42,684 nucleotides of DNA from Gryganskiella cystojenkinii (lineage: Eukaryota > Mortierellomycota > Mortierellomycetes > Mortierellales > Mortierellaceae). The notes under the pieces were generated by a model that searched no databases, had not been told where the DNA came from, and saw only the letters and a program-made list of their open reading frames with translations. The DNA lies in contig JAAAIG010000274.1 in NCBI GenBank assembly GCA_015852425.1, positions 1-42,684 on the forward strand. Reading direction: 5' to 3'. Shown in pieces: positions 33,890-42,684 of the stretch. The first letter of the stretch is position 1. Each line of letters begins with the position of its first letter. A program made the position numbers and the translations under genes.

Positions 33890-35960
33890 ATGGCAGAAGG
33901 AGTCTTTGGCACCAAAAACGTTAACAAGGATGAGTGGAAGGACGCAATCGACGAAAATAAGCCTGGATCGGGATATTTTCTAACTTTACAAGGAAGAGTC
34001 GAATTCAAACCCTTGGATTACATTGTGTTCCGAAAGTTGAACCTGTCCGATGCACAGCACCTTCTCCCGGTGGAGTGAGCGGAATGGATGCAATATTTGA
34101 AGATCAGTGAATATGACCATGTCCAAAGAAGAGCGGTGGTTGCTCCTACGCTGATCGTTGACCACATTCTCAAGTTCTATAAGGACCGAATCCTCGATAG
34201 CCATGAGTTGGGAATTCTCGGTGAATCCTCTGGGCAGATCGTGAGTGGAGGTCATCAAGGGATCTCTTTTGAAAGAGCGCCATAGTATGTACTCTACATG
34301 TGGTTATAACTGCCGTCATTGTTTTCGTTGGAGTTATGTTGTTTCTTAAAATCGACATTATTCATTGTCTCTAGAACCACCCAGTCGCACTTCGTCGATT
34401 AATCCTGAATTGTCGGCTCTGCGTCCTGGAGAGAATGACCTTGATGCACATCGGTCAACCATGAAATGAGAGAACAAGCCGGGTGCAGCAATGGCAAAGC
34501 GGGTAATTTCACTAAAGGGTCATCAACTTACTATACTTTGTATATTCAATAAATAACGCACTACTGACTTGTAACATTCACGTTAATGGTGTGTTTAGTC
34601 ACGGTACCATACACGACCGACCAAACAAAGAGTGCTGCGTGTCCAGCTCCATGAGGATTTGAATATCTGCCCTGTTAAGAAACATGCACACTCTGACAAC
34701 TCTCATCTCTGTCCCTTTTTACGTTTAGCCTTAAACCCCCCCCCCCGATAATAATAAGCGCAATGCGAAGCGGTCAAAGGCGGCGCGGTTAACCAAGAAA
34801 CGCAAAGTAGTAGACAATGACAATTTGAGGGCTGCTGTGTTGGACACACACGCCGTAAGCCGAAAACGACGGTATGAGTTGCTTGACAAAGATCGTTTTT
34901 GGCTACTGAGTTCGGGCAGAGCCGTGGAGACAGTCCTTTACCAGGCAAGTCTCCAACACGGGGCTACAACAAGGTCTAGTTATCAATTTTTTCTGATGTA
35001 GCTCAGCTTGCTGGAAACTATAATCTGATCGACTAATTTATGATTTTCTTCTTCAGCTCGTATGTTGTTGACATTACTTGTAGGACTGCCAAGGCTCTTT
35101 TCAGTATCGACGAGCGGAATGAGATTGTTGCAATGTCCCACATTGAACTACCTGGGCTTCCTCGTCCGACTCTTCTCTTCCTAGAGAAACTCCGGACAAG
35201 TATAATATCGGGTATACACCCAAACTACGTTCCTCTACCCGAGTCCAACACAATGGGTGCCAAAGACGTAGTGGACTGTATCTTGGCGCAGAAAACGGCC
35301 GCTGAATGGTATGATGCTACATTTTATTACATAATTCTTGTCTAATGGTTTGCAGGAGACTTATTAGTAATCTTTCCTTCGATTCCACAGGTATTTTCTA
35401 TACCACAAGGAGCCCTCATCATTCACTATTGACGATCTGAATCATGGTGGGCACGTGAGTTGTGGGCTGCACTATACGACTTTCTTCATGACTTGCCTTC
35501 CGTTTTCATGGTAGACGGTGAAAAGCGAGGACTAGACAGTTCTCGTAGAAAAAACATGGGTCGCCAGTACAATCCGGAAGAGCCTGTAAGGAAACGAGTC
35601 GGAAGAATGCTGGATCTTATTTGCCGAGACGAAGAGCTGCTGTATGACTGGATGGTTATCGAACGTATGAGGCACTGGGATCCCCAGTCAACGAAACTAC
35701 TCAAAGAGTTCGGGTGTGATGTACTTCGCGAGACGGTCACAATTGCACACAACAGAATGTTTGAGGTTGCAGCCAACTTTCGACACTCATGCACCTTTTT
35801 TGGTGGCTACACTGGAGGTAAGAGAAATACCTTTCATTCTTTTAAAATGTATCTCCGCGATATCTCTCAGCATACATTTATTACTCTATCACATTGGTTC
35901 ATATAGATACTGGTTTTGGGTTCCTACAAATCCACCCCGCGACGGAGAGTTGTACAAGTT
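33890..35960 (+). pseudogene. Broken multi-exon gene of an uncharacterised fungal family
   Basis: The frame starts MAEGVFGTKNVNKDEWKDAI and is stopped by TGA at 34076-34078, yet stays open in the same frame after it (EYDHVQRRAVVAPTLIVDHI) to 34285. A second coding segment without its own ATG runs 34741-34973 (KRSKAARLTKKRKVVD, then RFWLLSSGRAVETVLYQ). Introns 34974-35056, 35309-35390 and 35818-35906 join in phase to segments reading ERNEIVAMSHIELPGLPRP and ARELWAALYDFLHDLPSVFM, then GEKRGLDSSRRKN, and FGGYTGDTGFGF. Near 35442 one base appears to be missing, since DDL and ESWWAREL lie in different frames. The RFWLLSSGR...VE and GE...S..RKN patterns recall a large uncharacterised family I associate with Mortierella/Rhizophagus genomes (memory, not a search). 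The 3' end runs into the LRR region. Confidence 0.5.
34974..35056 (+). other. Recognisable intron inside the broken plus-strand gene
   Basis: GT at 34974 and TTCTTCTTCAG ending at 35056. Removing it joins ATT and SSYVVDITCRT in one frame. It shows the relic was once a spliced gene rather than random open frames. Confidence 0.4.
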
Positions 35961-36198
35961 CAAAGTGGTCAGAGTCGAGTTGGTCTTGAGTGCCTCAGCC
36001 AGCACCTGAGCTCCATGGTCTCCGATCGAGTTGTACAAGTTCAAAGTAGTCAGAGTCGAGTTGGTCTTGAGTGCCTCAGCCAGCACCTGAGGAGCTCCAT
36101 TGCCTCTGATCGAGAGGTTCTGAAAGTTCAATGTGGTCTGACTGTTGTTGGTCTTGAGTGCCTCTGCTAGTGCTTGATTTGCATAGTCTCTGATCGAG
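35950..36198 (-). repeat. Near-identical LRR-coding tandem units (81-84 bases)
   Basis: Units at 35950-36030 and 36031-36114 are almost identical, differing by one base and a 3-base insertion. A third, more diverged unit follows to about 36198. Each codes one LRR (ALKTNSTLTTLNLYN type), pointing to recent unequal exchange or slippage. Confidence 0.85.
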
Positions 36199-36289
36199 TT
36201 GGACCGCAAGTCCAAAGTCGGAGTTGGTGTTAGATGTCTCCATAGTGCCAAAGCTCCTACGTCAGCACCACTTTTACCACTGGAGCATA

Positions 36290-36560
36290 CTTGCGGGGTG
36301 TCAGGTCTAACAATTACAGGCTCAACAGGTACAGGTACAGGTACAGGTGCCGGCCTATAAGTTTCAATTACGAGTGGAGCTGCAGCAGGTCGAGGTGCAG
36401 ATGGCCACCCTTTTACAGAGTCAAAGGGTTCAGGCTGGAAAGGTACAGGTTGAAAAGGTACAGGCTGAAAAGGTAGAGGAACAGGTGCTGGCCTATAAAT
36501 TTCTGTTGCATGTACAGATGCAGAAGGCCAAGCCTGTACAGATGCAGGCCTAAGAGGCCC
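36290..36560 (-). repeat. Pro/Val-rich insert with internal duplication inside the LRR array
   Basis: On the minus strand it reads two related halves, WPSASVHATEIYRPAPVPL with FQPVPFQPVPFQPEPF and WPSAPRPAAAPLVIETYRPAP with VPVPVPV. The shared WPSA and (E/I)xYRPAPVP elements show a duplication. It splits the LRR array into two blocks. Confidence 0.7.
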
Positions 36561-39027
36561 AAGATGTCCCAGTACAGGAAGTTGACTATATCTGACGAAG
36601 TCACCACTCAAGTCAGTGATTAGAGTCGATCTCGTCTTGAGTGCCTCAAACAGCACCCGCGCTTCACTGGAATGAGTACTGTTGCCAAGCAGGTTCAAAG
36701 TCGTCAAAACTGAATTGACCTTGAGTGCTTTAGAAAATGTCAAAAGACCTTTGAACCGAATTAAGTTGTGTCGTAAGTTGAAAGTGGTCAAAGTCGAGTT
36801 GGTCGCAAGTGCCTCAGCCAGAGACTTTGCTCCAACGAGGTGCTGTCCAAACTCAAAGTGGTTAGAGTCGAGTTGGTCTTGAGTGCCTCGGACAGAGACT
36901 TTACTCCATTGTCTCCAATCGAGTTACGCCGCAGGTCCAAATTGTACAGTGCTGAGTTGACCTTGAGTGCCTCCCCAAGCGCCTGAGCTCCTATCTCTCG
37001 GATCGAGTTGCCGCCCAAGCTCAAAGTGGTCAGAGTTGAGTTGGCCTTGAGAGCATCAGCCAGCGCCTGAACCCCATTGTCTCTGATCGAGTTGTCGTCC
37101 AAGTGCAAACCGGTCAGAGCTAAATTAATTTTGAGTGCCTCGGACAGTGCTTGAGCGCCATCGAATCCAATAAAGTTTCGCCCCAAGTGCAAAGTGGCCA
37201 GAATGGAACTGGTCTTTAACGACGATGCTAGTTGTACTAACTCCATTCCTCCCAACGATCCAGCTACCAGCTCGAAGGATAACTTGGAGAGGTGGGATGG
37301 TCTTTTGGGGTGAAAGCTAGAAAGCATAGTGAAGTCCTTTGGAAGGACAATATGAATCATTCTCATACTGTGTAGACCAATGATGCGGGAAAGTACTCCG
37401 TAATGTGCAAATTTCGGTACAAGTTTGCTGAGGCTAGTTCGACCGAGGCTAGTTCGACTGAGATTTGTGCCAAATTGTCCAAGATCAAGCCGAAGGATCG
37501 ATACTCGTGATATCTTGAGAGCACCATACAATTCATCAATATGATTTCTGGTGCACATCCACCTCAAATCTACAATCAGTTCATGGACACCCCTGGCTTT
37601 GTTGATGGCTCTGCAAAACTCGCTAGCGGCAGAGCTGGATGACAGAGTTACGGTGACCTTTCCCAATTGCTCACCAAATCTTCCTCCTACTAAGTTGACC
37701 ACATCGCGAAGCTTTTGGGTGTGCTTCTCTTGATAGCTAACTCGGTAGTGGTCAAGGCAGACCCATTTGACATAGCCATCTGAGGTGGTCATTCTATAGA
37801 GGTTTCCAAGATAATTCCCGTCCTTTGATGTTTCCAAGAATGATTCCAACTGACGTAACTCGACACCTTCAAGACCCTCGATGCCATTCAAATAGTTGGT
37901 TAGGTCTTGTTGAGTCATTGCGGCTTGACGTCCACGGTCGTTGGAATCCTCTGAGGACAATTGTTGACCGTTTGCCAAATGCTTGTCGATGCATTTGAGA
38001 GAAATGTTAATCTGGCTTGTCACATTTTTGATGTCTGTAACTGTCTTGATGTCTATGACTGTCTTGACTCCTTCTTGCGCAGAGCTGACCAACTCAGTCA
38101 CCTTCATGCTTGCCAAGACCGGTACCACACATCCTGCAACGTTGATGCCAGTTTTGATCATCTCGAGCATCAACAATAGAAAGGGACAATATTTCTTAAA
38201 AAACTCGGTTGGCTCACGGACGATATACCCCTCATGTTTGGCCAAGTGGAGGTGATGTGGTGTGCCATTGCCATCACTAGGCTCTGTATGCTTGCCACAT
38301 TCGCAGATGAAATACAGACGAAACTTGGTTCTAAACCATTTTCCGCATACTTCATTGGTTCTTCCGGCAAGACAACAAACAGCCGAGGAATTGGATACTC
38401 GGCAAGCTCCAGCTGTTGTGTCAAGATGGCCTCGGTTTTGCTTTGGATCAGAATCAATCGGTCATTCATTTGTTTTTGCAACTCCAAAACCTCCCGGGCA
38501 AACTGCTGTGTCATAGCTCCCTGATCGAGCAAGGCGGTTCCTTGATTTTTAAGTACTTTCAGCTCGCCAATAACAGTGTTATGGAATCCTTGGTTTGGTT
38601 TGGTGAGCGGAAGGCCGGTTGAAAGTACATCACCATCTTGTCCATTTGTAAGAGCCACAATCGAAGTCGGTCTCAAGTGTCTTTCAGGAGCATGCTCAAC
38701 CATGGTAGACATGATGACATCCAGAACAACGTGAGGGCAGTGCTTGATACAGTGAGGCTCTATTCTGTTAAGTCAGGCATACTTCATTTGTTACATTACT
38801 GGACTTCAACACGCAATTTCAATAATACAATTTCACATATTTTATTACCTCCTCCGATTTGAATCTCTCAAGAAGCTGACAACAACATCACCATTCTTGA
38901 TGTAATCAGCTTCATGAAAAACGTCCTTAATATCCTCCCATTAGATGACGGCCTGCTCTTGAACGTGGTTAACAGCGATTTTCACTTCCTTTTCCCCAAT
39001 TAAACGAAATGATTGAGTGTCCTCCAT

Positions 39028-39772
39028 AGTTGTGCAAATGACTGTTGATGATTGGGATGTTGTATGGGATAAAACGTGGAGGGGGAAGTGAGGCGAAGGG
39101 AAAAAGGAAATACCATTCCGGCAAAGGCGTTTTGAGTCGAAAACTGGGCTGTGCTCACTTGGTCTTTCCCTGCACGAAGGTATTTTCCCTGCATGAAGGT
39201 ATTATTTTTCAACTTTGCGATGTCATGGTTGCACAAAGAAAATTTCAGGGTATGGTAGGACAGGAGGAACTTTGCCTTTACTTTGCCTGTGCTTTGTTTT
39301 TGCTTTGCCTCTACTTTGCTTTTGCTTTGCCTTTCCTCTGCCTTCTTGCTTTGTCTGTCATGATTTTTTTTGTCGCAGAAAACATCATGGAGGGATAACT
39401 GGCTTGTGGCAGCCAAGCGTTCATAACGACGTTGCTTTTTGATCCTTTTATGTTCGTTCTCCCTATCACATCTGTCAAGCATCATTCGAGCAAGTGTTTC
39501 TCTTGGCTGGACGTGACTTGCTTTGAGAGCAAATTTTCAGGGCGACGGCGGCAACACATAGGCAGAGTCGAGGACGAGAGGGTTGAGAGCAGCGGCTATT
39601 TGTTTGACTTTTAAACACCCCTCTGGGTTTGCCCGTGCGATGGAAAGGAATGTGTCGATTGGTTCTCCGAGTTTGCGGCGTCAGGTCCCTCCCTCGCCTT
39701 TTCTCCTCTTGTCGTTCTTTGCATCCCACCTCCCACATCCGCACCTCGCATCACACTCACCTGTAACCGCCC
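39028..39772. other. Intergenic region with Phe/Cys-type low-complexity repeat
   Basis: About 745 bases between the LRR relic and the Cys-rich surface protein gene. No gene supported; a degenerate CTTTGCC repeat is listed separately. The last 60 bases before the ATG at 39773 are C/A-rich. Confidence 0.5.
39270..39354 (+). repeat. Degenerate CTTTGC(C/T) short-unit repeat
   Basis: CTTTGCC, CTTTGCT and close variants recur about every 6-12 bases through this stretch. Expanded simple sequence in non-coding DNA. Confidence 0.7.
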
Positions 39773-40624
39773 ATGCAGGCCAAGACCCTTGCACTCGTCG
39801 CTGCTGCTGTTGCCACCACCGCCGCCCAGTCCATCAGCAACAATGCCTGCTCAACTTGCGTGTACTCTTCCATCCCCAATGACACCATCTGCACCACTTT
39901 GCCTGCCTCTAGCCTGACCCAGGTCAGCAGCTACTTTGCTTCCACCGGGATTAACAGCACCGCTCTCGCCACCCTTGCCCAGGATCCCGCTATCAGGTCC
40001 TGCGTCTGCCACTGGGCTGATACTTGCTTCAGCACCACTGGATCTGCTTTTGGCTGTTTGACCGGTGCCGCCCCCGTCTGTACAATGGCAGATCTCGCAG
40101 TTAAGATCAGCATCGTCGACCTTGCCGACATCCTGCACTGTGGTGCCACTACATCCTCCGTCGCTGCCTCATCTGGACCCATCGCCACCTCATCTGGTCC
40201 CATCGCCACCAACCCTGCCACTATTATTACTGAAAATCATTCATCTGGGGCCATTATCGGAGGAGTGGTCGGAGGATTGGTCGTAGTGGCGATCATTGTG
40301 AGCTACTTTGTTTATCAGAGACGCAAGTCCAAGAGGACTAGCAACAACACGGGACCGCAAAAGCTTGAAGTGCAGCAATGGGATAACGGTCATCCTTCGC
40401 ACAAAATCCAGAACCGGGACCTTGGAAATCCGAGTTTACCGCCAATGTCACAACCGCCAGTGTTTCAGCAACAATCTGCGTTCTCAACCCATCCAAAACC
40501 AAGCGTCAGCACCTACATGTCCGACTTTCGGCAGCAGCAGCAGCAACTGCCTCCCAAGGCTGCTCCTTTAGTATGGGAACCAACCCCATTTGTGCCTCCT
40601 ACAGCTGCATCTGGTGATCGATAG
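39773..40624 (+). CDS. Cys-rich single-pass surface protein
   Basis: Single exon, 283 residues. The signal peptide MQAKTLALVAAAVATTAAQS is followed by an ectodomain of about 110 residues with nine Cys (among them ACSTC, TIC, SCVC, TC, GC, VC, HC). A Ser/Thr/Pro-type stalk contains a short repeat (SSGPIAT twice). One membrane helix follows (about residues 161-182, AIIGGVVGGLVVVAIIVSYF) with a stop-transfer YQRRKSKR. The cytosolic tail is Gln/Pro-rich with QQQQQ. This is a type I plasma-membrane or wall-facing layout. The Cys number is close to CFEM domains (eight) but the spacing does not clearly fit, so that name is not used. Function unknown; a sensor or adhesion role would be inference only. 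Confidence 0.8.
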   Translation: MQAKTLALVAAAVATTAAQSISNNACSTCVYSSIPNDTICTTLPASSLTQVSSYFASTGINSTALATLAQDPAIRSCVCHWADTCFSTTGSAFGCLTGAAPVCTMADLAVKISIVDLADILHCGATTSSVAASSGPIATSSGPIATNPATIITENHSSGAIIGGVVGGLVVVAIIVSYFVYQRRKSKRTSNNTGPQKLEVQQWDNGHPSHKIQNRDLGNPSLPPMSQPPVFQQQSAFSTHPKPSVSTYMSDFRQQQQQLPPKAAPLVWEPTPFVPPTAASGDR

Positions 40625-41008
40625 GCGCCAATTGTGGGAAGCAGTGAGTCTCTCGGATACGGTAGGAGACGTGCTGTTTTTTTCATTGAATCTGTTGTTC
40701 AATAGACCAAGGAAATATTATCACCTTGGAGAAAAATCGTATTACTGTATTACTGTAGCGTGCATAACGAGATTGAGATCTCGATCGAGAATCTCAAAAT
40801 CTCATGTTCTAAGCCACTCAAACACGTGATTTCGTGCAAGTTACTGGAGAGGGCATCTGATAAATCTCAAACTGGTGCCTAGCTACTCATAGAAAAAAAA
40901 TAGGATCAGGGAGAAATAGAAAAAAAATTTCTTGCCCTCGGATCCAGTTCCTTCCCCTTGCCCCCGGGTCTTGTTCCGTCTTGGCATCCAACCTAATACT
41001 TTCTCCCT
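40625..41008. other. Intergenic region
   Basis: 3' flank of the surface protein gene, then A-rich sequence. A CACGTG at 40825-40830 and a TATA box at 41009 mark the start of a possible promoter. Confidence 0.4.
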
Positions 41009-41016
41009 TATAAATA
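41009..41016 (+). promoter_or_regulatory. TATA-like box
   Basis: TATAAATA followed by a C/T-rich leader on the plus strand. The nearest downstream ATG-led frame is the 50-residue ORF at 41202. Confidence 0.3.
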
Positions 41017-41201
41017 GCACCCCTTCTCCACTTCAATTATTTCTCTTCAGTCAACATAAAATCATATCCTTAGTCCCTACTTCTGTTCACACCTGTTCTG
41101 TCACCCTAGTCCCGTCACATTACCATTGCGTTTTTTTTTTTTTCTTTTATAAAAAGTGGTAGTTTTCATTTGAAATTTTTTGGTCTTTTTACGCACTTTT
41201 G

Positions 41202-41354
41202 ATGGATCGTCAGCCACACTACACATTGCCGCGTAAAATTGGAGAGCTGCGTGAGCCATTCCAAGGGATTGTCAAACTCCTCCGCATCAGATTGTGTATA
41301 CTTGCCATCACAAAGACTTTAGATTTTTCTCCCTTGGGATTCACGCTTTTCTAA
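41202..41354 (+). CDS. Possible small protein (50 residues)
   Basis: ATG-led frame of 50 residues beginning MDRQPHYTLPRKIGELREPF and ending TLF, about 185 bases after a TATA-like box. Basic, with a short hydrophobic part (LLRIRLCILAI). No family recognised and no second copy in the window. It may equally be chance. Confidence 0.2.
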   Translation: MDRQPHYTLPRKIGELREPFQGIVKLLRIRLCILAITKTLDFSPLGFTLF

Positions 41355-42684
41355 CAATTATTCTTTCTATTATCATCAACAGGTGGCGATGAGGGGCGCT
41401 CGAAAAAAAAATTGCATAGTGAAGGACGTGGAAGGCGGTGGCGGGTGCCATCATGCAAATTTCAAAGGAAAAAGACATGGCATCAACAGCACGGCTGTCA
41501 CTAATAGGATTGGATGCCTGCTGGTGCTCGGCATGGTTCAAAAATGCTGCTCAAACGAACAAATAAGTATAAACACCCGAGGGATACAACAGCGACCAGC
41601 ACAACCAAGGCGAGGGAGTTCGGTTGGAACAACAGAACAAAAAAAAACATCAGGGCAGAAATTTTAGGGGCGACGCAGAGGCGATCGCAATCTTCCCTCC
41701 CTTCGCGCCTAGAAGAGTTTTCACTCCGCGATTGTTCTTATTGTTTTGCTTATTATAAGCACCCAGTTTTCTTTGCTTTGATTTATAACGAAATGAAGGA
41801 AATCTAGATTCATGGTCAACCGTGAATGGCAAGCCTTTTTTGCTCGAAAAGGATGCGTTTGTTTGACTTAGGGGCTGCACACAGATACCGTAAGTTTGCC
41901 TTTGTTCTTTGTCCTGTCTATTTTTTTTTTTTTTTTTTTTGGTCTATGGCTCGGAATCTTTCCAAAGAAGACATTCCATTTTTTTTTTATTGTTTTTGGT
42001 AATCTCGACTCGTTACATTTTTATTTGTGGAGTGATTTGTACGCCTCTTTGTGGTGATGAATTCGGACCATTTCAATTTGGCGCGGACAAAGAAAGTGGG
42101 GGCTGGTCGCCCGCTGGTGCGTTTGTTGGAGAAAGAGATGCAAAAAGAATAAAGTGGTAATCCCTTTTGAGTGACTCTTGGGGTGGTATTTTATCCACAT
42201 CAATTCATCTTTTTGGCTTGGCAAAAACAAACGACAGCAGCTATAAAGAGCTCTGTCTGCCCGCTTCCTCGCTCTCTTCTTCAGCCCAGATCGACCTCAC
42301 AAATCGCCTGCAAGCTCCTTCCTGGCCAAGGAGGTATCCCCTTCCCCTCGTCCTCGACTCGTTCTTCCTTCCCATCCGAAAACAAGCTCGCCGTTTCCTG
42401 AGAGATCGCTTTTATAACAAGAACACTTTGATCGCTGTCGATGTATCAAAGTCTTGGAACAGTTCAATTGAACATACATCCATCAGTATGTGAAATATCA
42501 TATAGCGCTGGTATGAGCAAGCTGTGTGGCACGTAACAATCGTTTTATTATTCTGCTACCTTGGCCTTTTTGCCTTTTATATATATATGTTTATCTACCA
42601 TTATGTCTGTTGCTACCCTTGCTCGTCACCTCCTCCTCCCTTTTTCTTGCTCACTCTTCTCTCCTTTTCCTCTTCAGTCTTCCC
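41355..42684. other. Unassigned right end
   Basis: About 1.3 kb with no firm gene. It has a T22 run around 41919-41940, a TATAAAG at about 42242 and a TATATATATAT tract near 42578. An ATG at 42603 opens a frame that leaves the window (MSVATLARHLLLPF). This may be the start of a gene beyond the edge, but nothing confirms it. Confidence 0.35.

Larger units (their letters stand above)
35889..39027 (-). pseudogene. Leucine-rich-repeat protein gene with nonsense codon and frame breaks
   Basis: Exon 1 (39027-38849) reads MEDTQSFRLIGEKEVKIAVN, meets TAA at 38943-38941, then continues WEDIKDVFHEADYIKNGD. A GT-AG intron (38848-38765) leads in phase to RIEPHCIKHCPHVVLDVI. The frame then gives PRLFVVLPEEPM, and near 38338-38343 a base is missing in a run of four A; the next frame continues KWFRTKFRLYFICECGKHT and HEGYIVREPTEFFKKYC. 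After a middle domain, ribonuclease-inhibitor-type LRRs of 27-28 residues (L..N.I...GAQALAEALKTNSTLTTL) run to about 36845, where a short deletion shifts the frame again. LRRs resume, are interrupted by a Pro/Val-rich insert (about 36560-36290), then return and stop at 35889. The LRR type usually binds proteins. The breaks argue for decay unless the assembly is wrong. Confidence 0.65.

Noticed and set aside
35950..37200. Regularly spaced repeats that could suggest a CRISPR-like array
   Set aside because: Repeats are 81-84 bases, contiguous without spacers, and code LRR units in frame; the organism is a eukaryote.
40080..40140. CFEM domain in the Cys-rich surface protein
   Set aside because: Nine Cys with spacing that does not fit the eight-Cys CFEM pattern; left unnamed.

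Overview
The window is nuclear DNA of a filamentous fungus, most likely from Mucoromycota and plausibly Mortierellomycota. Supporting signs are many short GT-AG introns (about 80-170 bases), long pyrimidine-rich promoters, a GDP-mannose 4,6-dehydratase (GDP-L-fucose route), and decayed members of large lineage-specific families such as LRR proteins. The lineage is an inference from gene style and remembered family features; no search was run. Splice junctions were placed by hand from GT/AG signals, reading phase and family conservation.

Left third (0.25-13.4 kb), mostly conserved genes: PRO2-type gamma-glutamyl phosphate reductase (-), GH27 alpha-galactosidase with a C-terminal ricin-B domain (+), the mRNA 3'-end factor CLP1 (-), an HXXXD acyltransferase (-), a type II membrane glycosyltransferase-like protein (+), and an unknown Ser-rich protein (-).

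Middle (13.8-18.7 kb), gene-poor stretch: two intact genes for tiny secreted Cys-rich peptides (48 and 42 residues) that share an MRFS-type leader and a CxCGC...C core, each with a TATA box. Two decayed relatives lie nearby, one in the opposite orientation. This is the most novel item in the window.

18.7-30.98 kb, dense conserved block: a TLC-like membrane protein (-), proteasome ATPase RPT1 (+), GDP-mannose 4,6-dehydratase (+), an assembly gap and a decayed coding stretch, a MEA1-like acidic protein (+), ALG11 mannosyltransferase (+), and signal peptidase SEC11 (-). Several of these serve the secretory pathway (GDP-sugar supply, lipid-linked oligosaccharide assembly, signal cleavage).

31.4-39.0 kb, island of broken genes: an acidic gene with several frame breaks and a 13-residue repeat (-), a multi-exon uncharacterised gene with a nonsense codon and a frameshift (+), and an LRR gene with one nonsense codon and two frame breaks (-), whose 3' end meets the previous gene tail to tail. 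The right end carries a Cys-rich single-pass surface protein (+) and about 2 kb with no firm gene.
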